DNA of 8,414 bases from JAWWBN01 sp033720955 (GTDB lineage: Bacteria; Acidobacteriota; Thermoanaerobaculia; Multivoradales; JAHEKO01), in contig JAWWBN010000168.1 in the NCBI GenBank assembly GCA_033720955.1, positions 1 to 8,414 of the forward strand. Reading direction: 5' to 3'. The position numbers and the translations under genes are program-made. Of this stretch, positions 1 to 6,236 are shown piece after piece. How positions within the stretch are numbered: the stretch's first letter is position 1; each line of letters opens with the position of its first letter. The notes below the pieces were generated by a model that was not told the origin of the DNA, did no database searches, and saw nothing but the letters and a program-made list of their open reading frames with translations.

Positions 1-1622
1 CCGGTGAGCGTGACCGTCGCCTCGGGGAACGCCGCCGCGGCGGCGGCACGTGCCTCCGCGAAGAGGGGCTCCAGCCGGGTGAAGCCGGCGAACGGCAGGA
101 AGATCACCACCCGGGTGGTGGCGCCCCCGTCGGCCAGCAGGAGAGGGCGGGCGCGGCGCGCCAGCTCGGGGTCGGCGGAGGGCAGATCGGCCGCGGTGAC
201 CACCCCCAGGGCGGACGGCGCGGCGCGCAGACGGTCGCCGAGCCGACCCAGCCTCCCGCCGGCCGCGGCGGACTCGAAGCTGCCGCCGGGCAGGGTGATG
301 AGGAGCTCCGCGGAGACGGCGCCGACGCCCTTCGCCTCGAGCGCCTCCAGACCGGCTCGCGCCGGGTGGCCGGGGCGGAAGTACTCGAGCACCCCGGTCT
401 CGACCTCCAGCCGCGGCACACCCGCCAGGGCGCCCAGCAGCGTCAGGAGGAAGAGGAGGTGGACGGCCGCGGGACGCCGGGTGGCCAGGCCGGCGGCCGT
501 CGCGCCCAGACGGCGCCCGCGGCGCTCGAAGGGGGTGCGAGGGGCGGGCCGGGGCGGCCGGCTGCGGGCGAGGAGCGCCGGGCAGAGGGTGAAGGCTGCG
601 GCCAGGAGCACCGCGATCCCGAACGCCGCCCACAGACCCAGCGCCCGCACCGGCGGCGAGTCGCTGATCGCCAGCGAGCCGAAACCGATCCCGGTGGTCA
701 AGCCGGTCCAGAGCACGGGCCAGGCCTTCCGCCGGTAGGCGGCCGCGACGGCGGCCTCGGGCGCGAGGCCGGCGCGCCGCTCCTCCCGCACCGCCAGGAG
801 CAGGTGGAGGACCGTCGCGAGGGCCAGCACGAAGAGGAGCAGCGGCAGGATCGAGGTGACGATGCTGAAGGCCACGCCCAGATGCCCCATGGTGCCGAAG
901 ATCACGGTCTGGGTGAGGGCGGCTACCAGAAGCGGCAGCGCGGTGTCGCGGCCCGAGCGCAGCGCGAGGGCGATCGCCGCCGCTCCCAGCGCCACGACCA
1001 GGGGGAAGAGAATCGCCAGGGTCGCTCCCACGGCGCGATCCAGGGCTCGGTTGACCGCGGCGATCCCCACCACCCGCGCCTCGACCTCCGGGGGCCGGTC
1101 GGCCAGGAGGTCGTCGAGCTCGGCGAGGAGCCGGCGCCGCTCGCCGGGGGCGAGCCGCCGGACGGCCAGCAGCAGGGAGGCGGCTTCGCCGCCGGACGCG
1201 ATCCAGCCCATGTCGCGCGCCAGCGGCTCGGCGGCCAGGCGGTCGCGCTCGGCGAGCGGGTCGGCCGGCGGCCAGCCGCCGGTCTCGGAGGGGTGGGCGC
1301 CCGACGGCCCCGAGGCGGCGACGACGCCGCGGACGCCCGGAGCCCGCCGCTCCACCCGTCCCAGCCAGGCGAGGCCCTCCCGCGTCCACAGCCCCGGGCC
1401 CTCGGCGACCACCCGCAGGGCGCCGAAGTCGGAGAATCGGCTGGTGAAGCTCCGGTAGTCGGCGAGGGCCGTGTCGTCGCGGACGAAGAAGACCTCGGGG
1501 GAGTTGTCGTGGCCGAGGCCGAGGAGACCCGGCGCCGCAACGGTGGCGAGACCGACCCAGGCCGCCAGCGCCCAGCCGGACCGGGCCAGCGCTTCCAGCG
1601 GACGCGCCCGGCCGGCTCTCAT
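1..1622 (-). CDS. RND/MMPL-family membrane exporter, partial (3' end beyond the left edge)
   Basis: Read from ATG 1620-1622 on the minus strand, the frame stays open for 540 codons to the window edge, so the C-terminal part is missing. The layout is that of an RND (MMPL/HAE3-like) inner-membrane exporter: a membrane helix at about residues 15-36, a periplasmic loop to about 198, five helices (about 199-222, 228-252, 254-278, 302-320, 325-352), then a seventh helix (about 384-402) opening the second half and its periplasmic domain. Family-like motifs are HLLLAVREE (273-281), TGLTTGIGFGSLAIS (306-320) and FTLCPALLA (344-352). A strong ribosome site (GGGAGAGG, 1627-1634) lies 7 bases upstream, counted from its GGAG core. 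The gene starts 22 bases after the phosphofructokinase stop and is probably co-transcribed with it. Family members use the proton-motive force to export lipids, hopanoids or other hydrophobic molecules; the substrate here is unknown. The aspartate usual in helix 4 is absent. Confidence 0.85.
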   Translation of the reverse strand, partial: MRAGRARPLEALARSGWALAAWVGLATVAAPGLLGLGHDNSPEVFFVRDDTALADYRSFTSRFSDFGALRVVAEGPGLWTREGLAWLGRVERRAPGVRGVVAASGPSGAHPSETGGWPPADPLAERDRLAAEPLARDMGWIASGGEAASLLLAVRRLAPGERRRLLAELDDLLADRPPEVEARVVGIAAVNRALDRAVGATLAILFPLVVALGAAAIALALRSGRDTALPLLVAALTQTVIFGTMGHLGVAFSIVTSILPLLLFVLALATVLHLLLAVREERRAGLAPEAAVAAAYRRKAWPVLWTGLTTGIGFGSLAISDSPPVRALGLWAAFGIAVLLAAAFTLCPALLARSRPPRPAPRTPFERRGRRLGATAAGLATRRPAAVHLLFLLTLLGALAGVPRLEVETGVLEYFRPGHPARAGLEALEAKGVGAVSAELLITLPGGSFESAAAGGRLGRLGDRLRAAPSALGVVTAADLPSADPELARRARPLLLADGGATTRVVIFLPFAGFTRLEPLFAEARAAAAAAFPEATVTLT

Positions 1623-1644
1623 CGGACCTCTCCCGCCGACCGCG

Positions 1645-2847
1645 CTAGGAGTCGCCGGTCATGATGAACAGCGGCAGCATCTCGAAGCTGCGATAGACGG
1701 GCCGGAGCCGCTCGAGGCTGTAGTGGCGCTTCACGTCGAGCTGCTTCTTGGTGGAGGTGACGACGTCCACCGGCACGTTGTCGTAGCGCCCGTTCTTGAG
1801 CACCACCAGGCGGCCGTGGATGCCGTCCAGGATCAGGTCCAGGGCCAGGTTTCCGTAGGCCATGGGGACGATGGAGTCGACCGCGTCGGGGTCGCCCGAG
1901 CGGGTGAGGTAGCCCAGCTTCTGGTAGACGATGTTCACGGTGCGGCCGTTGTTGTAGTGGGGCGACAGCTTCTTGAGCCGCGCCCCGACCTGCTCGCCGA
2001 TGCCGCCCAGCTTGGCGTGGCCGTAGGCGTCGCGGGCGTGGTCCTCGAAGACCATCTCGCCGCCCTCGAACATCGCCCCCTCGGAGACCAGCACCACCGC
2101 GTAGCGGCTCGGGTTCTGCCGCCGGTCCTCCGACAGCAGCTCCGTCAGCCGCTCGACGCTGAAGCGGTGCTCCGGGATCACGCAGCGGTGGGCGGCCCCG
2201 GCCATCGTGGGCAGGAGCGCGGTGAACCCGGCGTAGCGGCCGAAGACCTCGATCACCAGAAAGCGCTCGTGGGAGCCGGCGGAGGTCCGGAGCCGGTTCG
2301 TCATCTCGATGGTGCGGGTGACGCAGGTGGAGAAGCCGATGCAGTAGTCGGTCCCCGGCACGTCGTTGTCCATGGTCTTGGGGATCGCGACGATCTTGAC
2401 CCCCTCCTGGTAGAGCCGCACGCCATAGCTCAGGGTGTCGTCGCCGCCGATGGGGATCAGGTAGTCGATGCCCAGCCAGTCGAGATTCTCGAGCACGGTG
2501 GGCGTCAGGTCGTTGATCTCCTCGGTGTAGCGGTCGCGCAGGTGCGGCGGCACCCTCTCCCTCTTCACCCGGCCCGGGTGGGTGCGCGAGCTGTGCAGGA
2601 AGGTGCCGCCGGTGCGTCCCGCCTTGTTGACCACCTCCTGGGTCAGCACCTGGTAGTGCTCGCCGGCGTCGTCGGCGTCGGGGTGCATGTCGATCAGCCC
2701 GGCCCACCCCCGTCGGATGCCGACCACGCTGTAGCCGTCGCGCCGGGCGCGAATGGTGACGGCGCGGATCGCCGGGTTGAGACCCGGGACGTCGCCGCCC
2801 CCGGTCAGGATTCCGATCACGCCCTTCCTGCTGTCGACGACCGCCAT
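1645..2847 (-). CDS. 6-phosphofructokinase, probably pyrophosphate-dependent
   Basis: A 400-residue PfkA-superfamily enzyme, full length for the longer bacterial group. It phosphorylates fructose 6-phosphate to the 1,6-bisphosphate in the cytosol; if PPi-linked, the step is reversible and serves glycolysis and gluconeogenesis. Visible motifs are the N-terminal phosphate-donor loop TGGGDVPGLNPAIR (15-28), GRTGGTFLHSSR (77-88), PIGGDDTLS (132-140), PKTMDND (156-162, with Asp160 matching the catalytic base), FGRYAGFTA (202-210), SEGA (255-258) and RSGDP (316-320). Asp137 and Lys157 occupy the two positions that are both Gly in E. coli PfkA, and this Asp/Lys pair is the known signature of PPi-dependent enzymes. 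ATG 2845-2847 is chosen because the homologous part begins there (MAVVDSRKGVIGILT) and GAGGAG (2852-2857) sits 4 bases upstream. The frame stays open 54 codons further, but that part lies in the divergent promoter region and looks non-coding. It is followed by the RND gene after 22 bases. Confidence 0.93.
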   Translation of the reverse strand: MAVVDSRKGVIGILTGGGDVPGLNPAIRAVTIRARRDGYSVVGIRRGWAGLIDMHPDADDAGEHYQVLTQEVVNKAGRTGGTFLHSSRTHPGRVKRERVPPHLRDRYTEEINDLTPTVLENLDWLGIDYLIPIGGDDTLSYGVRLYQEGVKIVAIPKTMDNDVPGTDYCIGFSTCVTRTIEMTNRLRTSAGSHERFLVIEVFGRYAGFTALLPTMAGAAHRCVIPEHRFSVERLTELLSEDRRQNPSRYAVVLVSEGAMFEGGEMVFEDHARDAYGHAKLGGIGEQVGARLKKLSPHYNNGRTVNIVYQKLGYLTRSGDPDAVDSIVPMAYGNLALDLILDGIHGRLVVLKNGRYDNVPVDVVTSTKKQLDVKRHYSLERLRPVYRSFEMLPLFIMTGDS

Positions 2848-2870
2848 CTCGCTCCTCGAAATCTGTTGGA

Positions 2871-2885
2871 CCGCTCTCCGAGCGG
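2871..2885. repeat. Short perfect inverted repeat in the phosphofructokinase leader
   Basis: CCGCTC and GAGCGG form perfect 6-base arms around a 3-base TCC spacer. It lies 24-38 bases upstream of the phosphofructokinase start and just outside its ribosome site. It could be a small leader hairpin or an operator overlapping the transcription start. In DNA this rich in GC, a 6-base stem can arise by chance. Confidence 0.4.
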
Positions 2886-2888
2886 CAG

Positions 2889-2897
2889 ACCCTAGCA
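2889..2897 (-). promoter_or_regulatory. Weak candidate extended -10 for the phosphofructokinase-RND operon
   Basis: On the minus strand the bases read TGC TAGGGT, an extended -10 with an imperfect hexamer. Initiation would fall near 2882, about 35 bases before the phosphofructokinase start and inside the 2871-2885 inverted repeat. No good -35 is visible. It is offered only because a promoter must lie somewhere in this divergent gap and this is the best match I found. Confidence 0.22.
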
Positions 2898-2920
2898 CGA
2901 AGAGGGGGCCGCGGCGGCGC

Positions 2921-2949
2921 TTGACAGGGGGAGGGCACCGGTCGATCAT
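2921..2949 (+). promoter_or_regulatory. Candidate sigma-70-type promoter for the DUF4412-like gene
   Basis: A perfect -35 hexamer TTGACA (2921-2926) is followed after exactly 17 bases by GATCAT (2944-2949), which matches four of six positions of TATAAT. Transcription would begin near 2956, leaving a leader of about 50 bases before the ribosome site at 2992-3000. A perfect TTGACA is conspicuous in such GC-rich DNA, and its place and direction suit the downstream gene. Confidence 0.5.
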
Positions 2950-3007
2950 CGGGCACTCGCGACCCTCCCTGGACGGGACGGTCGGAACGACAAGGGGAGG
3001 GGTTTCC

Positions 3008-3862
3008 ATGCCGAGATTCAGAGCGTTCCTGCTCGCGGCCTCGCTCGTCGCCGCGCTCTCCGCCGGCCCGCTGGCGGCCGGCGTCGTCTTCCAGGTGGAG
3101 ACGACCTACCACTCCGGACCGGCCCGCGAGCCGGAGACCACCGAGATGTCGGTCGAAGGCGCGAACCTGAAGATGGAGACCGTGCCGGGGGCGAGAGACA
3201 GCTCGCGGGGCGAGGCGATCTTCCGGGGCGGCAGCGGCGAGATGGTGGTGGTGGACCACGACGACAAGAGCTACCTGGTGATCGACGCGGAGACGGTCGA
3301 CCGCCTGGGCAGCCAGATCGGCGGTCAGATGGCCGCGATGATGGAGCAGGTGCAGAAGCAGCTCGAGCAGATCGACGACCCCGCGATGCGGGCGCGGATG
3401 GAGCAGATGCTGAAGCAGCAGATGGGCTCCAGGGAGGAGGCCTCCCTCCCGGCCACCGAGTACCGCGACAGCGGGCACCAGGCCACGGTCGCGGGCTACC
3501 CCTGCGTGAAATACGACGTCTTCGTCGGCGGCCAGAAGACGCAGGAGCTCTGGGTCACCGACTGGAGCAACGTGGAGGGCGGCGCCGAGGTGCGCGACAC
3601 CTTCGTCGAGATGGCGAAGCTCTCGGCTCGGCTACGGGAGTCGCTCGAAGAGTCGATGGACAGGTCTCTCTTCGGCGCAGCGGACAATCCGGCCGACGCC
3701 TTTGCCCGGGTCGGCGGCTTCCCGGTGGTGACCCGCAGCTTCGAGGGCGGAGAGCTGGAGAGCGAGTCGACCCTGCGCTCGGCCCTCCGGCGCACCCTCG
3801 ATCCGGGGGAGTTCGAGCCTCCGGAGGGCTACAAGCGGCGCTCGATGCTGGGCGGCTCGTAG
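3008..3862 (+). CDS. Secreted DUF4412-like protein
   Basis: A 284-residue exported protein of unknown function. Residues 1-24 form a clear Sec signal peptide (positive MPRFR, a hydrophobic Leu/Ala core, small residues near PLAAG). There is no lipobox cysteine, so it is expected to be periplasmic or secreted rather than a lipoprotein. The body resembles DUF4412 proteins: a strand-rich opening with VEGANLKME (49-57), EAIFRGGSGEMVVVDHDDKS (69-88) and YLVIDAETVDRL (89-100), then AGYPCVKYDVFVGG (162-175) and ELWVTDW (180-186). Residues 96-140 are a Met- and Gln-rich, probably helical stretch. ATG 3008-3010 is chosen because AAGGGGAGG (2992-3000) ends 7 bases upstream and the signal peptide starts there; 85 further open codons upstream overlap the phosphofructokinase start and lack protein character. 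It stands alone, divergent from phosphofructokinase and convergent with moeA. The family call is from remembered pattern, not a search. Confidence 0.8.
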   Translation: MPRFRAFLLAASLVAALSAGPLAAGVVFQVETTYHSGPAREPETTEMSVEGANLKMETVPGARDSSRGEAIFRGGSGEMVVVDHDDKSYLVIDAETVDRLGSQIGGQMAAMMEQVQKQLEQIDDPAMRARMEQMLKQQMGSREEASLPATEYRDSGHQATVAGYPCVKYDVFVGGQKTQELWVTDWSNVEGGAEVRDTFVEMAKLSARLRESLEESMDRSLFGAADNPADAFARVGGFPVVTRSFEGGELESESTLRSALRRTLDPGEFEPPEGYKRRSMLGGS

Positions 3863-3886
3863 CCGGACCCGGAGCGGGCGGCGGGC

Positions 3887-5080
3887 TCAGCCGGCGACGA
3901 TCATCACCTCGCACGACGCCCCGGGCGGCGCCGGTGGAGCGCCCGGACGGATGCGCACCAGGGCGGTGCCGCGCGCGTACGCGGCCACGTCGTGCGACCC
4001 CTTGGGCACCACCGGCGTGACCCGCGGGCGGCCCTCCCCCAGGGCCACCTCGGCGGCGAGGAAGCGGTCGCGATCCTTGGCGCCGGGGAGGGCGCCGGCC
4101 AGCACGCCCTCGGTCGCGTCTCCCCAGCAACGTCCCGGGCGCCCCTGGAGGAGGTCCAGCAGGGGGCGCACGAAGAGCCAGAAGCAGACCATCACCGAAG
4201 CCGGGTTGCCGGGCAGCCCGAAGACCCATCCCCGCGCCGAGCGGGCGGTCACCAGGGGCTTGCCGGGAGTCAGGGCCACCGCGTCGAAGAGGACCTCGCA
4301 GCCCGCCTCGGCCAGGACGCCCTCGACCAGGTCGAACTCCCCCATCGAGACGCCGCCGCAGACCAGGAGCACGTCCGCCGCCAGACCGGAGCGCACCCGT
4401 GCCGCGAGCTCCGCCGGCTCGTCCGGGGCGATACCCAGCGGCTCGGCCTCCACGCCCGCCAGCCGGCACGCGGCCAGCAGGAAGTCGGTGTGGCTGTCGC
4501 GGAGCTGGCCCGGCGCGGGAACCCGGTCGGGGGCCACGACCTCGTCGCCGGTGGTGAGCACGGCGACCCGCGGCCGGCGGTGGACCGGCAGCGTGGCCAG
4601 CCCGTGGGTGGCGGCCAGGGCCAACGCCCCCGGCGTCAGGAGATGCCCCGGCGGCAGCAGCGGGTCGCCCCGGCGCAGCACCTCGCCGCGGCGGCGGATG
4701 TTGACGCCCCGAGGTGTGTCGGCGGTGAAACGGACCGTCTCTCGGCCGCCGTCGGTGAGCTCCACCGGGACCACCGTGTCGGCGCCCGACGGCACGGGCG
4801 CGCCCGTCATGATCCTGGCCGCCGCGCCCGCCGGGAGGGCGAAGCCGGGCGCGTCGCCGGCCGCCACCACCCCGGCCACGGGCAGCTCGTCGCCGGCGGC
4901 AGCGGCCCCGGCGAGGGTGTAGCCGTCCATCGCCGAGACGTCGGCCGCGGGCACGTCCACGGTGGCTGCGAGGGGCGCCGAGAGCGCCCTCCCGAGCGCG
5001 TCGCGACGGGCGACCTCGCGGCTCTCGAGGGAGGTGGCGCGCTCGGCGATCCGCTCCCAGGCTTCCTCGGGCGTCAACAT
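3887..5080 (-). CDS. moeA: Molybdopterin molybdenumtransferase MoeA
   Basis: A 397-residue protein, the normal MoeA length. MoeA inserts molybdenum into adenylylated molybdopterin in the last cytosolic step of molybdenum cofactor synthesis. Motifs in order: SAMDGYTL (49-56, with the essential MDG aspartate), IMTGAPVPSGADTVVP (90-105), RRRGEVLRRGD (129-139), TTGDEVV (176-182, catalytic Glu180), CGGVSMGEFD (241-250, acidic active-site end), TPGKPL (271-276) and GLPGNPASVMVCF (288-300), then the C-terminal beta domain (about 325-397). Most homologues read GGVSVGD/E in the fifth motif; Met in place of Val is a mild change. ATG 5078-5080 begins the usual N terminus (MLTPEEAWERI), and GGAG (5088-5091) lies 7 bases upstream. 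No other Mo-cofactor gene is in the window. It ends 24 bases from the convergent DUF4412-like gene and starts divergently from the DUF4388 gene. Confidence 0.96.
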   Translation of the reverse strand: MLTPEEAWERIAERATSLESREVARRDALGRALSAPLAATVDVPAADVSAMDGYTLAGAAAAGDELPVAGVVAAGDAPGFALPAGAAARIMTGAPVPSGADTVVPVELTDGGRETVRFTADTPRGVNIRRRGEVLRRGDPLLPPGHLLTPGALALAATHGLATLPVHRRPRVAVLTTGDEVVAPDRVPAPGQLRDSHTDFLLAACRLAGVEAEPLGIAPDEPAELAARVRSGLAADVLLVCGGVSMGEFDLVEGVLAEAGCEVLFDAVALTPGKPLVTARSARGWVFGLPGNPASVMVCFWLFVRPLLDLLQGRPGRCWGDATEGVLAGALPGAKDRDRFLAAEVALGEGRPRVTPVVPKGSHDVAAYARGTALVRIRPGAPPAPPGASCEVMIVAG

Positions 5081-5097
5081 CGGGCGGCTCCGTGCGA

Positions 5098-5106
5098 TGC
5101 TATACT
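5098..5106 (+). promoter_or_regulatory. Extended -10 promoter element for the DUF4388-FmdB-metzincin operon
   Basis: TGC TATACT is an extended -10: a TG dinucleotide, one base, then a hexamer matching five of six bases of TATAAT. It is the only AT-rich island between the divergent moeA and DUF4388 starts. Initiation would fall near 5113, giving a leader of about 33 bases before ATG 5146. I see no convincing -35, which extended -10 promoters can do without. The opposite strand reads TATAGC over 5099-5104 and could serve moeA with a very short leader of roughly 12 bases. Confidence 0.5.
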
Positions 5107-5145
5107 TCCGCGCTCGACTCGCGGGGGCGCAGGGCAGCCATCTCG

Positions 5146-5934
5146 ATGAGCTCCAACTACCAGTACCGCGGCAGGCTGAGCGAGACGACCCTGCCGGAGA
5201 TGCTCTCGAGCATCGACCGCTTCCGCATGGCAGGGCTGGTGAAGGCTCGGCACGAGGAGACCGTCAAGAGGATCTGGCTGCGGGACGGTCACGTGGTCCA
5301 CGCCTCCTCCACCGATCGGGCGGACAGCCTGGGGGAGCATCTGCGCCGAACCGGCCAGCTCAGCGACGCCGATCTCGAGGAGGTCTCGCGTCTGCGTCAA
5401 TCCTCGGACACCCGCTTCGGCTCCCTGCTGGTGCAGAAGGGGCTGCTCACCCCATTGGAGACGCTGCGCGCCATTCGCGACCATATCGAGGAGATCGTGT
5501 GGAGCCTCTTCGACTGGCGGCGGGGCGAGGTCAGCTTCGCCATCGGCCAGGACGCCCTGCCGGCGGAGGACATGGTGCGGATCCAGCTTCCGCTGCGGCG
5601 GGTCATCCTGAAGGGGATCCGGCGCACTCCGGACGCCAAATCGCTGGTGGCCCGTCTCGGGCGCCGCGAGACCATCCTCCGGCCCCGTTTCGAGTGGGAG
5701 GAGCTGATCGAGATCGGCCTCGACGCCGACGAGCTGCAGATGCTGCGGCAGGTCGACGGCAAGAGGACGCTCTACGAGCTCTGCTCCTCCGGACCGCTGG
5801 TGCCTGCGGAAAACGCCAGAATCCTCTATGCTCTCGATGTGTTGAGGCTGGTGCAGCGCCGGAGCGCCCCCGATCCGCCCTCCGGGCCGGTGAAGATCCG
5901 GCTCAAGACCAGCGGAGACGCCTTCACCGTCTGA
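5146..5934 (+). CDS. DUF4388 domain protein (PatA-like signalling family)
   Basis: A 262-residue cytosolic protein with no signal peptide or membrane helix. Residues about 6-160 match the DUF4388 pattern: YRGRLSETTLPEMLSSIDRF (7-26), where lipid- or nucleotide-like ligands are often guessed but not shown, KRIWLRDGHVVHASS (41-55), RFGSLLVQKGLLTPLE (90-105) and IVWSLFDWRRGEVSF (117-131). Residues about 182-238 form a second small helical unit ending VDGKRTLYELCS (203-214) and ARILYALDVLRLVQ (224-237), a pattern common after DUF4388 in myxobacterial and acidobacterial proteins. The domain often accompanies two-component and gliding or polarity proteins; its exact role is unknown. ATG 5146-5148 is chosen because the domain begins right after it; the ribosome site is weak (AGGG 5131-5134, 11 bases away). 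An in-frame GTG at 5092 is rejected because it precedes the -10 element. The stop overlaps the next start (TGATG). Confidence 0.85.
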   Translation: MSSNYQYRGRLSETTLPEMLSSIDRFRMAGLVKARHEETVKRIWLRDGHVVHASSTDRADSLGEHLRRTGQLSDADLEEVSRLRQSSDTRFGSLLVQKGLLTPLETLRAIRDHIEEIVWSLFDWRRGEVSFAIGQDALPAEDMVRIQLPLRRVILKGIRRTPDAKSLVARLGRRETILRPRFEWEELIEIGLDADELQMLRQVDGKRTLYELCSSGPLVPAENARILYALDVLRLVQRRSAPDPPSGPVKIRLKTSGDAFTV

Positions 5935-6236
5935 TGCCGATCTACGAGTACGAATGCGGGTCCTGCGGCGAGCGGCTGGAGGTCATCCAGCGCATCCAGG
6001 ACCTTCCGCTGACCGAGTGCCCGGAGTGCGAGGGGCCGCTGTCGCGGCTGGTCTCGGCGCCCGCCTTCCAGTTCAAGGGCACCGGCTGGTACGTCACCGA
6101 CTACGCCGGCAAGGGCTCCGACGGGGGCGAGAACGAGAAGAAGGAGAAGAAGGAGGCGCCCGCCGACGCCGGCTCGGGGAGCTCGGAGGCGAAGACGGCG
6201 CCGGCCAAGAAGGCGGCGACGGGGGAGAGCGGATGA
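5934..6236 (+). CDS. FmdB-family zinc-ribbon protein with charged low-complexity tail
   Basis: A 100-residue protein beginning MPIYEYECGSCGE, the hallmark of the FmdB/CxxC_CxxC_SSSS putative regulatory family. One zinc site is expected from Cys8, Cys11, Cys29 and Cys32 (CGSC and CPEC). The rest of the family core follows: EVIQRIQD (16-23), GPLSRLVSAPAFQFKGTGWY (34-53) and VTDYAGK (54-60). From about residue 61 the chain becomes a disordered tail rich in Lys, Glu, Ala, Gly and Ser, including EKKEKKE (68-74). FmdB was named as a suspected regulator of amidase genes, but the biochemical role of the family is unsettled. The start overlaps the DUF4388 stop by one base (TGATG) and no ribosome site lies at normal distance, so translation probably depends on re-initiation by ribosomes finishing the upstream gene. 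Its stop overlaps the metzincin start (ATGA). Confidence 0.93.
   Translation: MPIYEYECGSCGERLEVIQRIQDLPLTECPECEGPLSRLVSAPAFQFKGTGWYVTDYAGKGSDGGENEKKEKKEAPADAGSGSSEAKTAPAKKAATGESG
6135..6156 (+). repeat. Polypurine tract with tandem 9-base repeat inside the FmdB-like gene
   Basis: Twenty-two consecutive purines contain two exact in-frame copies of GAGAAGAAG (6135-6143 and 6144-6152), coding Glu-Lys-Lys twice. AAGGAG (6141-6146) and AAGGAGG (6150-6156) resemble ribosome sites but have no start codon at proper distance in a useful frame. Copy number could vary between strains by slippage, lengthening the acidic-basic tail without breaking the frame. Confidence 0.6.

Noticed and set aside
366..1664. 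Long open frames opposite the RND gene (plus strand, up to 432 codons)
   Set aside because: These are antisense shadows of high third-position GC; the translations are low-complexity Arg/Gly/Gln with no domain pattern, while the minus frame gives a coherent membrane protein.
2753..3007. Upstream extension of the DUF4412-like protein
   Set aside because: It would overlap the phosphofructokinase start and bury a clear signal peptide; the ATG at 3008 has a strong ribosome site.
2848..3009. N-terminal extension of phosphofructokinase from an upstream in-frame ATG at 3009
   Set aside because: The extra 54 residues are Arg/Pro-rich with no family similarity, overlap the divergent promoter region, and the internal ATG at 2847 has a good ribosome site exactly where the conserved domain begins.
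1471..3478. 474-codon plus-strand and 619-codon minus-strand frames overlapping phosphofructokinase and the DUF4412-like gene
   Set aside because: Both run across a well-supported enzyme in other frames; their His/Asp/Val- or Arg/Pro-rich sequence is typical of GC-driven shadow frames.
3863..3886. Possible bidirectional terminator between the DUF4412-like gene and moeA
   Set aside because: Only 4-base GC arms (CCCG/CGGG) are visible and there is no T-tract on either strand; the match is no better than chance in this GC content.
5092..5145. GTG start at 5092 for the DUF4388 gene
   Set aside because: It lies upstream of, and includes, the TATACT element, so the likely transcript would not contain it; the DUF4388 pattern starts after ATG 5146.
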